Positions 1 to 9,145 of a stretch of DNA of 64,000 nucleotides are shown one piece after another (position 1 is the stretch's first letter; each line of letters begins with the position of its first letter). The stretch is from Solwaraspora sp. WMMA2065. GTDB lineage: Bacteria > Actinomycetota > Actinomycetes > Mycobacteriales > Micromonosporaceae. Location: positions 5,890,001-5,954,000 of the forward strand of contig NZ_CP128361.1 in the NCBI RefSeq assembly GCF_030345075.1, given 5' to 3'. The position numbers and the translations under genes are program-made. The notes beneath the pieces are model-generated. The model did not search any database. It had not been told where the DNA came from and worked only from the letters and a program-made list of their open reading frames with translations.

Positions 1-2
1 CC

Positions 3-359
3 CCGTGGAAGCTCAAGGGCGAGGCGGACAAGCCCCGGATGGGCACCGTCCTGCACGTCGCCCTGCAGGTGGTCGCGGACGCGAACACCCTGCTCACCCC
101 GTTCCTGCCGCACTCGGCGCAGAAGATCCACGAGCTGCTCGGCGGCGCCGGCGTACACGCGCCGATGCCCCGGATCGTCGAGGTCGACGACCTCGACGCC
201 GGTCCGGCGTACCCGATCCTCACCGGCGACTACCGCGACGGTGCCCGGTGGGAGTCCACCCCGGTCGAGGCCGGCCGGCCACTGGCCGCGCCGAAGCCGG
301 TGTTCCGCAAGCTCGACGAGTCGATCGTCGACGAGGAGCTGGCCCGGCTCACCGCCTGA
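3..359 (+). CDS. metG: Methionyl-tRNA synthetase, C-terminal end (5' truncated)
   Basis: The reading frame is open from the window edge to a TGA at 357-359 and gives the last ~118 residues of a class I methionyl-tRNA synthetase. The piece matches the alpha-helical anticodon-binding end of actinobacterial MetG: a PWKLKGE start, an ANTLLTPFLPHSAQKIHE helix, and a tail with PVFRKLDESIVDEEL. The enzyme charges tRNA-Met in the cytoplasm. The catalytic domain (HIGH and KMSKS motifs) lies outside the window, so only the family is supported. The LysE-type gene starts four bases after its stop, which suggests cotranscription. Confidence 0.85.
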   Translation, partial: PWKLKGEADKPRMGTVLHVALQVVADANTLLTPFLPHSAQKIHELLGGAGVHAPMPRIVEVDDLDAGPAYPILTGDYRDGARWESTPVEAGRPLAAPKPVFRKLDESIVDEELARLTA

Positions 360-363
360 CCGG

Positions 364-1002
364 GTGACCGACTACCTGGCCGGGTTGCTGCTCGGCCTCG
401 GCCTGATCATGCCGATCGGGCCGCAGAACGTCTTCGTGGTCAGCCAGGGGCTGGCGGTCGGCCTGCCGCGTGCGCTGTGGGCGGTGCTGGCCGCCGGCTG
501 CTGCGACACGCTGCTGATCGTCGCCGGGGTCGCCGGCGTGTCCGGCCTGATCGCCACCGTGCCGGGCGTGCGGCCGGCGCTGCTCGCCTGCGGCGCGGTC
601 TTCCTCACCTACCTGGGCGTGCGGTCCATCCGTACCGCCGGCGGGCACCTCGCCGTCGGCCCACCGGGCGGGCCGGGTCCGGGGCCGGCGGCCGGGTCGG
701 CCCGCCAGGTCGTCGGGCGTACGGTCAGCGTCTCGCTGCTCAACCCGCACGCCATCCTCGACATGGTCGGGGTGATCGGGGCAGCGGTGATCGCCCAGCC
801 GGCGGACTCCCGGGCGACGTTCGCCGCCGGGACGCTCTCCGCGTCGTGGACCTGGTTCCTGATCCTGGCGGTCGGTGCCGCCCAGGCGCGTCGCTTCCTG
901 ACGCCGCGGGTGATCGCCTGGTTCGACCGGGTGTCCGGCGCGATCATGCTGGTCTTCGCCGGCTACTTCGCCCTCGAGCTGACCCACCTGGCCGCCGGGT
1001 GA
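364..1002 (+). CDS. LysE/ArgO family amino-acid exporter
   Basis: This is a 212-residue membrane protein of the LysE translocator family, which exports basic or other amino acids. The start is GTG at 364, immediately after the metG stop; it gives the typical N-terminus with the family motif GLIMPIGPQN at about residues 14-23. Hydrophobic segments lie near residues 5-25, 38-62, 68-88, 132-152, 155-180 and 190-210, which fits the six-helix LysE topology. A Gly/Pro-rich cytoplasmic loop (PPGGPGPGP) separates the halves. The substrate cannot be told from sequence. Confidence 0.8.
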   Translation: MTDYLAGLLLGLGLIMPIGPQNVFVVSQGLAVGLPRALWAVLAAGCCDTLLIVAGVAGVSGLIATVPGVRPALLACGAVFLTYLGVRSIRTAGGHLAVGPPGGPGPGPAAGSARQVVGRTVSVSLLNPHAILDMVGVIGAAVIAQPADSRATFAAGTLSASWTWFLILAVGAAQARRFLTPRVIAWFDRVSGAIMLVFAGYFALELTHLAAG

Positions 1003-1021
1003 GCGCGGTGCTCCCGCCGGT

Positions 1022-2308
1022 TCACAGCGGGTACGGCAGGTCGGTCGCGCCTTCGTCGGAAATCTCCACGCTCGGTGCCCACACCTCGTACACGCCGCGT
1101 TCGTAGCACTGCGCGCCGAGCGACGCGACCGCCTCCGGGGTGGGCCGGCACAGCCGCAGCCGGCTCCACCCGGAATCCTGCCTCAGCACCTGACAGCGGG
1201 CGTCGCGCCAGGTGGCGAGCCGCACCCGGCGGGCCAGCGAGTCGACCGGGTAGCGAGCGGCCCGGGTCATCGCCAGCACCCGGAACTCGTGCGGCGGGTC
1301 GGCGACCGCCTCGTAGGTCTGGCCGTCGTGGGTGCCGACCAGCTGGGTCGACTGCGGCAGGTCGCCGGTGCGCAGGTACTCCTGGTCGGACGGGACGTCG
1401 GGGATCCCGTCGAGCAGGTGTCGTCGCTGCGGCCCGGCCATCCGGATCCAGCCGCGCTGCTCTGGCTGGTAGGTGTACAGCACCACCTCGGCACCGTCCG
1501 GGGTGTACGCCAGCAGGGCGGCGTTGGCCGGCATCGGCAGGTCGGTGCAGCCGGCGGTGACGAACTCGGGGATCAGATGGCGCCCGCTCGGGGTGAACCC
1601 GGTGCCGAGCACCGGCGGGCCGATCCGGTCCCGGGGCGGCATGGCCGCCAGCCCCTGGTACGCCGGCCCGGCCGGGATCTCGTAGTCGTCGGCGCCGATG
1701 GCCCGCCAGCGCAGTGCGTACGCCACCTCCAGGCTGTCCCGCCCGCCCTCGTCGTCGGTGCGCAGCAGGGCCAGGTCGGCCGGGGTACGCAGGTGCGCGA
1801 TGTCGTACTCGCGGTAGCAGAAACCGGCCGGTGCCCAGCCACGCAGGAAGCCGGCCACCTGTCGGCCGGAAAGTACCTTCATCATCCGGGTGCCGCGCCG
1901 GACCGTCGCGGTACGCCGGACCACGGTATTTGCCGGATGGTCGGCGGCCGACGGCGTCTGACTCAGCTGATGTACGTCCGCCCAGCTGGCGGCCCGGGTC
2001 AACGGGGCCATCAGCGGGCTGTCGCCCGGATCGTCGGTGCGGTCGTCGGCACCCGCGCCGGCACCGGAGGCACCCGTGCCGCCGGCGGAGATACCCACGC
2101 CGGAGACCGGGCCGACCTCGCTGGCATGCACGTGGCGGAACCAGCGGCCCCGGCCGTCGCGCTGGAAGCCGGCTACCGGGTCCATGCTGACCAGCCGGTA
2201 GGCGGCCCCTCGGGCGATCTCCTCAGCCGGGTAGACCGCACCCTCGAAGCGGACGTGCAGGCCGGCCGGGGCATCGGCGACGCCGCCACGCGCAGAGCTC
2301 AGAGTCAC
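1022..2308 (-). CDS. Conserved actinobacterial protein of unknown function
   Basis: I do not recognise a named family. The 428-residue reading frame is well coding-biased and convergent with the LysE gene. I chose the GTG at 2308 because the frame upstream overlaps the tatD gene antisense. Visible parts are a possible ADP-ribosyltransferase-like or fold-unknown N-terminal third (VRFEGAVYPAEE), a low-complexity Gly/Ala/Asp linker near residues 80-110, and a C-terminal half rich in Trp, Arg and Tyr with PSGRHLIPEF and several Cys. No signal peptide or membrane helix is seen. ATG codons further in could also be starts. Confidence 0.6.
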   Translation of the reverse strand: MTLSSARGGVADAPAGLHVRFEGAVYPAEEIARGAAYRLVSMDPVAGFQRDGRGRWFRHVHASEVGPVSGVGISAGGTGASGAGAGADDRTDDPGDSPLMAPLTRAASWADVHQLSQTPSAADHPANTVVRRTATVRRGTRMMKVLSGRQVAGFLRGWAPAGFCYREYDIAHLRTPADLALLRTDDEGGRDSLEVAYALRWRAIGADDYEIPAGPAYQGLAAMPPRDRIGPPVLGTGFTPSGRHLIPEFVTAGCTDLPMPANAALLAYTPDGAEVVLYTYQPEQRGWIRMAGPQRRHLLDGIPDVPSDQEYLRTGDLPQSTQLVGTHDGQTYEAVADPPHEFRVLAMTRAARYPVDSLARRVRLATWRDARCQVLRQDSGWSRLRLCRPTPEAVASLGAQCYERGVYEVWAPSVEISDEGATDLPYPL

Positions 2309-2432
2309 GTCGCCGAAGGTAGTTGCCGGGTCACCGCTTCGGGTGAACGCGTGGTAGCCGCCGCATGTCCATTGGCGGTGCCGCCCGGGTGGCCCGGTGC
2401 ACCGGCCGGACCGGGACGTGTGATGCTGTCCG

Positions 2433-3320
2433 ATGATGACGCAGCCAGCCGAGACCCGCCGGCAACGGGCCGCCCGCCGGGCCGGGGAGTTCCCGCCGCC
2501 ACCCGATCCGCTGCCCGTACCGGTGATCGACAGCCACACCCACCTGGACCTGACTGTCGCCGAACCGGCGGTCCTCGGCCGGGACAGCGGCGACCCGGTG
2601 GCCACCTTGATCGCCCGGGCCGCGTCGGTCGGCGTCGACCGGCTGGTCCAGGTCGGTGTCGACCTGGAGTCGTCGCGCTGGGGCGCGGACCTCGCCGCGC
2701 GATCGTCGGCGGTGGTCGCCACGGTCGCCCTGCATCCCAACGAGGCACCCCGACTGGCCGACCTGGACGAGGCGCTGCGTGAGGTCGAGGCGCTGGCCGC
2801 CGCCGATCGGGTGCGCGGCGTCGGCGAGACCGGGCTGGACCACTTCCGGACCGGGTCGGACGGACTGGCCGCGCAGCAGGCCAGCTTCCGGGCGCACATC
2901 GCGATCGCCAAGCGGTACGGCAAGCCGCTGGTGATCCACGACCGGGACGCGCACGCCGACGTGCTGCGGGTGCTCGACTCCGAAGGCGCCCCGCAGACCG
3001 TGGTGATGCACTGCTTCTCCGGCGACGCGGATTTCGCCGCCGACTGCGTCCGGCGCGGCTTCGTGCTCAGCTTCGCCGGTACGGTGACCTTCGGCAACGC
3101 CGCCGGGCTGTGCGCCGCAGCGGCCGTCACGCCGGTCGAGCAGATGCTGGTGGAGACCGACGCGCCGTACCTGACGCCGGTGCCGCACCGGGGCCGGCCC
3201 AACGCCTCCTACCTGATCCCGCACACCGTCCGGCTGCTTGCCGAGGTCACCGGCACCGACCTGACCGAGTTGTGCGCCGCGATCTCGGCCACCGGCGACC
3301 GGGTGTTCGGGCCGTGGTGA
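2433..3320 (+). CDS. tatD: TatD family hydrolase (metal-dependent DNase)
   Basis: This 295-residue TatD/YcfH amidohydrolase-fold enzyme carries the metal-site motifs in order: DSHTHLD near the N-terminus, GETGLD in the middle, HCFSG, and VETDAPYL near the end. The family are Mg-dependent 3'-5' exonucleases or deoxyribonucleases. It has ~30 extra N-terminal residues rich in Arg and Pro; a second in-frame ATG at 2436 is equally possible. It is followed after four bases by rsmA, the usual actinobacterial order (tatD - rsmA - ispE). Confidence 0.9.
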   Translation: MMTQPAETRRQRAARRAGEFPPPPDPLPVPVIDSHTHLDLTVAEPAVLGRDSGDPVATLIARAASVGVDRLVQVGVDLESSRWGADLAARSSAVVATVALHPNEAPRLADLDEALREVEALAAADRVRGVGETGLDHFRTGSDGLAAQQASFRAHIAIAKRYGKPLVIHDRDAHADVLRVLDSEGAPQTVVMHCFSGDADFAADCVRRGFVLSFAGTVTFGNAAGLCAAAAVTPVEQMLVETDAPYLTPVPHRGRPNASYLIPHTVRLLAEVTGTDLTELCAAISATGDRVFGPW

Positions 3321-3324
3321 GCCG

Positions 3325-4209
3325 GTGACCGAGTTGCTCGGTCCGGCGCAGATCCGGGAGCTGGCCGGCCGGCTGGCGGTGGCACCCACCAAACGGCTCG
3401 GGCAGAACTTCGTGCACGACCCGAACACGGTCCGGCGGATCGTGTCCGCCGCCGATCTGCCAACGGACGCGGTGGTGCTGGAGGTCGGCCCCGGGCTCGG
3501 CTCGCTGACCCTTGGCCTGCTCGACCAGGTGCGCCACCTGCACGCGGTGGAGATCGATCCGGTGCTCGCCGGCGCGCTGCCGCAGACCGTCGCCGGCTGC
3601 GGCGGCGACCTCGCCCGGCTGACCGTGCACACCGCCGACGCGCTGCGGACCACCGCCGCCGGTCTCGGCGGGCCGGAACCGACCGCGCTGGTGGCCAACC
3701 TGCCGTACAACGTGGCGGTGCCGGTGGTGCTGCACCTGCTCGCCGAGCTGCCCAGCCTGCGGCAAGGGCTGGTGATGGTGCAGAAAGAGGTGGCCGACCG
3801 GCTGGTCGCCGGCCCGGGCTCGCGCACGTACGGCGTACCGTCGGTGAAGCTGGCCTGGTACGCCGCCGCCCGTACTGCGGGTCGGGTCCCGCCGAGCGTG
3901 TTCTGGCCGGTGCCCAACGTCGACTCCGGGCTGGTCGCGTTCACCCGCCGCGAGCCACCGGCGGTGCCGGCGGGTCAGCCGGTGGACGGGTTCCGGCGTC
4001 GGGTCTTCGCCGTGGTGGACGCCGCGTTCGCGCAGCGCCGCAAGACGCTGCGGGCGGCGCTGGCCGGCTGGGCCGGCGGGGCGGACCGGGCGGCGGCGGT
4101 GCTGGCCGCGGCCGGGGTCGACCCGCGTGCGCGGGGGGAGGCGTTGACCGTGGCGCGGTTCGCGGCGATCGCTGCGGCGGCGCCGCTGGTCGAAACGGTG
4201 GCCGAGTAG
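3325..4209 (+). CDS. rsmA: 16S rRNA (A1518/A1519) dimethyltransferase RsmA/KsgA
   Basis: This SAM-dependent methyltransferase dimethylates two adjacent adenines in helix 45 of 16S rRNA. The 294-residue protein shows the family N-terminus [13 protein letters not shown], the SAM-binding [12 protein letters not shown], the acidic VEIDPVL, and the catalytic NLPYN motif. Length is normal for the family. The GTG start lies four bases after the tatD stop, so the two genes are probably coexpressed. Confidence 0.95.
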   Translation: MTELLGPAQIRELAGRLAVAPTKRLGQNFVHDPNTVRRIVSAADLPTDAVVLEVGPGLGSLTLGLLDQVRHLHAVEIDPVLAGALPQTVAGCGGDLARLTVHTADALRTTAAGLGGPEPTALVANLPYNVAVPVVLHLLAELPSLRQGLVMVQKEVADRLVAGPGSRTYGVPSVKLAWYAAARTAGRVPPSVFWPVPNVDSGLVAFTRREPPAVPAGQPVDGFRRRVFAVVDAAFAQRRKTLRAALAGWAGGADRAAAVLAAAGVDPRARGEALTVARFAAIAAAAPLVETVAE

Positions 4210-4272
4210 GCTGGCGGCCGTGATCGTGACGAGAGGTACCCGCGCGGCCCACCTCAGCCGGGGTATTTCCCG

Positions 4273-5229
4273 GTGACCGAGGCATGGCGGCCGGGCGACG
4301 AGGACGAGATTTTCCGTCGCGGCGCCCGCAGCTCGGTCAAGGTGCGGGTGCCAGCCAAGATCAACCTGCGGTTGGCCGTCGGCCCGCTCCGGCCCGACGG
4401 CTACCACGAGGTGAGCACCGTCTACCACGCGATCGCGCTCTACGACGAGCTGACCGTCCGGCGGGCCGACACGCTGATCCTGACCATGGACGGTGAGGGC
4501 ACCGGCGAGCTGGCGCTGGACGACTCCAACCTGGTGCTGCGCGCCGCCCGGGCGCTGGCCAGGCACGCCCGGGTCCCCGCGCACGCCCGACTGCACCTGC
4601 GCAAGCAGATCCCACTCGCGGCCGGCCTGGCCGGCGGCAGCGCGGACGCCGCCGCAGCGCTGGTCGCCTGCGACGAGCTGTGGGGGACCGGGCTGACCCG
4701 TGACGACCTGGCCGGGCTGGCCGCCGGCATCGGTTCGGATGTGCCGTTCCTGCTGCACGGCGGCACCGCGCTGGGCACCGGCCGGGGCGAGGCGATCAGC
4801 CCGGTGCTGGCCCGACCCACCACCTGGTACTGGGTCGTCGCGGTCGCCGACGGCGGCCTGTCCACCCCCGAGGTCTACGCCGAGCTGGACCGGCTGCGGG
4901 CGGCCGGTGCGGCGCCGCCACCGGTCGGCGCCGCCGACGAGTTGCTGGCCGCGCTGCGCCAGCGGGATCCGCAGGTGCTGGCCGGCGCGCTCGGCAACGA
5001 TCTCGAGCCGGCCGCGCTGTCCATGCGCCCGGCGCTCAAGCAGGTGCTGGACACCGGGGTGGCAGCCGGGGCACTGGCCGGCATGGTCTCCGGGTCCGGC
5101 CCGACCTGTGTCTTCCTGGCTGCGGACGCGGCTGGCGCGGCCACCGTCGCGGCCGCGCTCGACGATGCCGGGGTCTGCCGGGACGTGCACCTGGCGCACG
5201 GCGCCGTCGCCGGGGCGAGGCTGATCTGA
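4273..5229 (+). CDS. ispE: 4-diphosphocytidyl-2-C-methyl-D-erythritol kinase
   Basis: IspE is the ATP-dependent GHMP kinase of the non-mevalonate (MEP) isoprenoid pathway. The 318-residue protein has the substrate motif KINLRLAVGPLRPDGYHE, the GHMP phosphate loop PLAAGLAGGSADAAA, and a C-terminal MVSGSGPTC loop. The GTG at 4273 is used; a later start inside would remove ~20 non-conserved residues. Its TGA overlaps by one base the ATG of the ABC-F gene (TGATG), so translation is probably coupled. Confidence 0.93.
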   Translation: MTEAWRPGDEDEIFRRGARSSVKVRVPAKINLRLAVGPLRPDGYHEVSTVYHAIALYDELTVRRADTLILTMDGEGTGELALDDSNLVLRAARALARHARVPAHARLHLRKQIPLAAGLAGGSADAAAALVACDELWGTGLTRDDLAGLAAGIGSDVPFLLHGGTALGTGRGEAISPVLARPTTWYWVVAVADGGLSTPEVYAELDRLRAAGAAPPPVGAADELLAALRQRDPQVLAGALGNDLEPAALSMRPALKQVLDTGVAAGALAGMVSGSGPTCVFLAADAAGAATVAAALDDAGVCRDVHLAHGAVAGARLI

Positions 5230-7091
5230 TGGTGAACATTGTCAATCTGGATCGGGTGTCCAAGGGTTACGGCGCAGTCGGGCAGTTGCTCACCGAGGTC
5301 TCGCTGGGCTTGGACGACAGCGACCGGATCGGCGTCGTCGGTCTCAACGGTGCCGGCAAGTCGACCCTGCTGCGGCTGCTCACCAAAGCCGAGGAACCCG
5401 ACGCCGGGCGGGTCACCCACCGCCGGGACCTGCGGGTCGCCGCGCTGCCCCAGACGCTCGAGCTGGCCGGTGACGCCACCGTACGGGACGTGGTGCTCGG
5501 CACCGCGTGGCTGGCCGAGGGGTTCGGCGCCGAGCACGAGTGGGCCGGCGACGCCGGGGTGCGTACCGTCCTCGACGGTCTCGGCATGCCGCACCTCGGC
5601 CTGGACCAGCCGGTCGGGCCGATGTCCGGCGGCGAGCGGCGCCGGATCGCCCTGGCCGCGCTGCTGATCCGCCCAGCCGAGCTGCTGATCCTGGACGAGC
5701 CGACCAACCATCTGGACGTCGCCGGGGTGGCCTGGCTCGCCGCGTACCTGGTGCAGCGTCGCCGGGGCGCGCTGGTAGTGGTCACCCACGACCGGTGGTT
5801 CCTCGACGAGGTCTGCACCGACACCTGGGAGGTCGCCGACCAGACGGTCCGCGCCTACGAGGGCGGGTTCGCCGCCTGGACGCTGGCCCGCGCCGAACGG
5901 GAGCGGGTCGCCGCGGCTACCGAGGCCCGCCGACAGAACCTGCTGCGTAAGGAGATCGCCTGGCTGCGCCGTGGCCCGCCGGCCCGTACCTCCAAGCCGC
6001 GGTTCCGGATCGAGGCGGCGAACGCGCTGATCGCCGACGTGCCGCCGCCGCGCGACACCGTGTCGCTGCACCGGCTGGCCACCGCCCGGCTCGGCAAGCA
6101 GGTCTACGAGCTGGACGACGTGACCGCGTACGCCGGGGAGAAGCTGATCCTCGACGGGCTGACCTGGCAGATCGGTCCGGGGGACCGGTTCGCGATCGTC
6201 GGCGCCAACGGTGCCGGCAAGACCACACTGCTGCGGTTGCTGGCCGGGGTCCGTGCCCCTCAGCAGGGCCGGGTGGTGACCGGGGCGACGGTCCGGCCGG
6301 CCTTCCTGTCCCAGGAGCTGGCCGAGCTCCCCGGTGAGCTGCGGGTGCTGGAGGCGGTGGAGGAGGTTGCCCGCCGGGTGGTGTTCGGCGACCGCGAGCT
6401 TGCCGCGACCCAGTTCGCGGAGATGTTCGGCTTCACCGACCGGCGGCTGTGGACGCCGGTCGGAGATCTGTCCGGTGGCGAGCGCCGCCGGCTGCAGCTG
6501 CTGCGACTGCTGGCCGCCGAGCCGAACGTGCTGCTGTTCGACGAGCCCACCAACGACCTGGACACCGACACCTTGGCGGCGCTGGAGGACCTGCTCGACT
6601 CGTGGCCGGGCACGCTGATCGTGGCCAGCCACGACCGGTACCTGATCGAGCGGGTCACCGACGAGACGTACGGCATGTTCGGCGACGGCCGACTGGTGCA
6701 TCTGCCCGGCGGGGTCGACGAGTACCTGGCCCGAGCCGGCGGTGCCGCCGGCTCCGGTGCGGCGCGGGCCGCCGGGGCCGGTCCCGGGGCCGACCGGCCG
6801 GCGGGTTCCGGTGTGGCCGGCCCGGCTGCGGCCGGCGACCGGCCGGCGGGTGACGCCGCCGGTGGCGGGCTGTCCGCCGGTGACCTGCGGGCGGCCCGCA
6901 AGGAGCTGGCCCGACTGGAACGCCAGGTCGGCAAGCTGGAGCAGCAGGAGACGGCGCTGCACGAGGAGTTGGCCCGACACGCCACCGACTTCACCCGGCT
7001 CGCCGAGCTGGACGCCCGACTGCGTGAGGTGCAGGCGCAGCGCAGCCGTACCGAGGAGGAGTGGCTCGCCCTGGCCGAGCAGGTGAGCTAG
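5229..7091 (+). CDS. ABC-F family ATPase (Uup/Ettl-like ribosome-associated)
   Basis: This 620-residue soluble protein has two ABC ATPase domains and no membrane segments. Domain 1 has Walker A GLNGAGKST, signature SGGERRRIAL and Walker B LDEPTNHLD. Domain 2 has GANGAGKTT, SGGERRRLQL and DEPTNDLD. An Arg-rich interdomain linker (about residues 230-270) and a Gly/Ala-rich stretch followed by a C-terminal coiled coil (ELARLERQVGKLEQQE) fit the Uup-like branch. ABC-F proteins act on the ribosome in translation factor or antibiotic-protection roles; which role applies here is not visible. Confidence 0.88.
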   Translation: MVNIVNLDRVSKGYGAVGQLLTEVSLGLDDSDRIGVVGLNGAGKSTLLRLLTKAEEPDAGRVTHRRDLRVAALPQTLELAGDATVRDVVLGTAWLAEGFGAEHEWAGDAGVRTVLDGLGMPHLGLDQPVGPMSGGERRRIALAALLIRPAELLILDEPTNHLDVAGVAWLAAYLVQRRRGALVVVTHDRWFLDEVCTDTWEVADQTVRAYEGGFAAWTLARAERERVAAATEARRQNLLRKEIAWLRRGPPARTSKPRFRIEAANALIADVPPPRDTVSLHRLATARLGKQVYELDDVTAYAGEKLILDGLTWQIGPGDRFAIVGANGAGKTTLLRLLAGVRAPQQGRVVTGATVRPAFLSQELAELPGELRVLEAVEEVARRVVFGDRELAATQFAEMFGFTDRRLWTPVGDLSGGERRRLQLLRLLAAEPNVLLFDEPTNDLDTDTLAALEDLLDSWPGTLIVASHDRYLIERVTDETYGMFGDGRLVHLPGGVDEYLARAGGAAGSGAARAAGAGPGADRPAGSGVAGPAAAGDRPAGDAAGGGLSAGDLRAARKELARLERQVGKLEQQETALHEELARHATDFTRLAELDARLREVQAQRSRTEEEWLALAEQVS

Positions 7092-7213
7092 GCGTCGGGT
7101 GAGCCGGACCGGTTGGTGAGCTGGGCCGCGCCGGCCGGGGCCACCCCCCGCTGGTCGCGGGCGATGAGCGACAATCGTCGGCGACCACCCCCGTCGGCGT
7201 TGGAGCAGACCCC

Positions 7214-7666
7214 ATGCACACCCCCGTCAACCACCCCGCCCGGCCGATCTACCGGGCGGTCGCCGCGCTGACCGGCCTCTACTTGGTGATCTTCGGTGTC
7301 GTCGGGATCATCGTCACCAGCGGCGACGCCCTCTTCGCACAGAACGACAGCCGGGTGCTCGGCCAGGGCGCCAACCTCGGCTTCTCCGGGCTGTGCCTGG
7401 TGCTGGGCGTGGCCGTGCTGGCCGGCGTAGGGTTCGGCCGCAACATCGACACGGCGATCAACAAGGTGCTGGCGTACGGCCTGATGGCGTTGAGCCTGGC
7501 CGAACTGGCGGTGCTGCGCACCGACGCCAACTTCCTCAACTTCACGGTGAGCACCTGCCTGGTCGTGATGATCGTCGGCCTGGTGCTGCTGATGGCCGCC
7601 ATGTACGGCCGGATCGGCACCGAGCAGGAGGCCCAGGCGTGGCGGGACGGTCGGCTGGTGCTGTGA
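7214..7666 (+). CDS. DUF4383 membrane protein, copy 1
   Basis: This 150-residue integral membrane protein belongs to the actinobacterial DUF4383 family. Four hydrophobic segments are evident (about residues 15-35, 52-72, 85-105 and 112-135), with the family features NHPARPIYR at the N-terminus and LRTDANFLNF before the last helix. Function is unknown. It is a tandem paralogue of the next gene. Confidence 0.8.
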   Translation: MHTPVNHPARPIYRAVAALTGLYLVIFGVVGIIVTSGDALFAQNDSRVLGQGANLGFSGLCLVLGVAVLAGVGFGRNIDTAINKVLAYGLMALSLAELAVLRTDANFLNFTVSTCLVVMIVGLVLLMAAMYGRIGTEQEAQAWRDGRLVL

Positions 7667-7838
7667 CCTGGACCGGTGCTCTGGTCCGGGGTCGCTGATC
7701 GGGCGGCGGGGCCGGCTGATCCCGTAGCCGCCTACCGGTCGGTTCGGCTGCGCGCCACCCGCCCGCGGCGGGAGAATCCGGGGAATGACGCCCGCGTCGC
7801 CGCGACGCGGGCCTGGGTCGGCGACAGGAGCGGCAGCC

Positions 7839-8321
7839 ATGGCGCACATTCCGGTCAACCACCCGCTGCGGCCGGTCTACCGGACGATCGCCGGGCTGAC
7901 CGGCCTGTACGTGCTGATCTTCGGCATCGCCGGAACGGTCGCCACCTGGGGTGATCCGCTGTTCGCCCGGGACGACGTCTGGGTGCTCGGGCTGCGCACC
8001 AACCTCGCGTTCTCGATCTCCTCGATCGTCTACGGCGGGCTGATCCTGATCGGGGCGATCATCGGCGGCCGGGCCGGGCACCTCGCCAACCTCACCATCG
8101 CGGTGGTCTTCATGGTCACCGGCCTGCTGATGATGGCCCTGCTGCAGACCGACGCCAACTTCCTGAACTTCTCGATGTCGACCGTGATCGTGTCGCTGAT
8201 CTTCGGTCTGATCTTCCTGGCCACCGGCCTGTACGACAAGGTGGGGCCGGCCGAGGCGGCCGGCGACGAGGAACGCTACCGGCGCGGCGCGCACCGACCT
8301 GCTGAGCAGGCCCGGCAGTGA
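7839..8321 (+). CDS. DUF4383 membrane protein, copy 2
   Basis: This is a 160-residue paralogue of the preceding gene with the same four-helix plan and the shared motifs NHPLRPVYR and TDANFLNFS. The ATG at 7839 is chosen over an upstream in-frame ATG at 7785, because it begins the conserved MAHIPVNHP block and follows a GACAGGAG Shine-Dalgarno sequence. The C-terminal tail is charged. It ends 35 bp before the convergent TetR gene. Function is unknown. Confidence 0.8.
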   Translation: MAHIPVNHPLRPVYRTIAGLTGLYVLIFGIAGTVATWGDPLFARDDVWVLGLRTNLAFSISSIVYGGLILIGAIIGGRAGHLANLTIAVVFMVTGLLMMALLQTDANFLNFSMSTVIVSLIFGLIFLATGLYDKVGPAEAAGDEERYRRGAHRPAEQARQ

Positions 8322-8356
8322 GCGTACGCCGACCCGGTACGGCCCGACCCCGGCGA

Positions 8357-9064
8357 TCAGTGGTTGCGGCGCCGGGTCAGCAGGGTGGGTTTCGCTTCCA
8401 GGTGGGACAGGCCGTTCCAGGCCAGGTTGACCAGGTGCGCGGCGACCGTCTCCTTGCGCGGCTTGCGTACCTCCAGCCACCAGCGCCCGGTCAGCGCGAC
8501 CATCCCGACCAGCGCCTGGGAGTACAGTTCGGCGAGCTTCGGGTCGTACCCCCGGCTCTTGAATTCGGCACCGAGGATGTGTTCCACCTGGTGCGCAACG
8601 TCGTTCATCACGCTGGAGAAGTTGCCGGCGGCCGACAGCAGCGGCGACTCGCGGACCAGCACCCGGAAGCCGTTCGTCTCCGCCTCGATGTAGTCCAGCA
8701 ACGCCAACGCGGCCTGCTCCAACAACTCACGTGGGTGCCCGGCGGTCAGCGCGTTGGTGATCCGGTCGAGCAGGGCGCGGACCTCCCGGTCCACCACGAC
8801 CGCGTACAGCCCTTCCTTGCCGCCGAAGTGCTCGTACACCACCGGCTTGGAGACCTTCGCCCGGGAGGCGACCTCCTCGATGGAAGTGGCGTCGAACCCC
8901 CGCTCGGCGAAGAGCTGCCGTCCGATGGTGATCAGCTGCTCCCGGCGTTGCGCGGCCGACATACGGACCCGGGAGTTCGATTTGGCCGGTGCCGCCGGTG
9001 GTGGTGGCGGTGCCGGTGTGCCGCCCGGTGAAGCGTCACCGTTGGTGGTTGGGTTGTCCGTCAC
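8357..9064 (-). CDS. TetR family transcriptional regulator
   Basis: This 235-residue protein has a disordered Pro/Gly/Ala N-terminal tail and then a TetR helix-turn-helix (RREQLITIGRQLFAERGF ... VSKPVVYEHFGGKEGLY), followed by a helical ligand-binding domain. GTG at 9064 is preceded by AGGAGG at good spacing. It lies directly downstream of the desaturase on the same strand (81-bp gap). It is therefore probably cotranscribed and controls the operon through the TACGG/CCGTA palindromes upstream of the desaturase; that link is inference. A lipid-responsive role would fit. Confidence 0.85.
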   Translation of the reverse strand: MTDNPTTNGDASPGGTPAPPPPPAAPAKSNSRVRMSAAQRREQLITIGRQLFAERGFDATSIEEVASRAKVSKPVVYEHFGGKEGLYAVVVDREVRALLDRITNALTAGHPRELLEQAALALLDYIEAETNGFRVLVRESPLLSAAGNFSSVMNDVAHQVEHILGAEFKSRGYDPKLAELYSQALVGMVALTGRWWLEVRKPRKETVAAHLVNLAWNGLSHLEAKPTLLTRRRNH

Positions 9065-9145
9065 TTGGCTCCTCCTGCCAGTGCCGGGCCACCGGGCCGG
9101 TGCCCGCACCGACCCGGTGGGTAGCCGTACCGGCTGCGGTCCGGC

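Noticed and set aside
1022-3202. 726-residue form of the unknown protein starting at 3202
   Set aside because: The N-terminal extension lies antisense to the intact tatD gene; the GTG at 2308 is the first start outside it.
3247-5199. 650-residue minus-strand frame over rsmA and ispE, and similar long antisense frames at 4875-6980, 2331-3944 and 10579-12381
   Set aside because: They are shadows of genes with clear families; high third-position G/C keeps antisense frames open.
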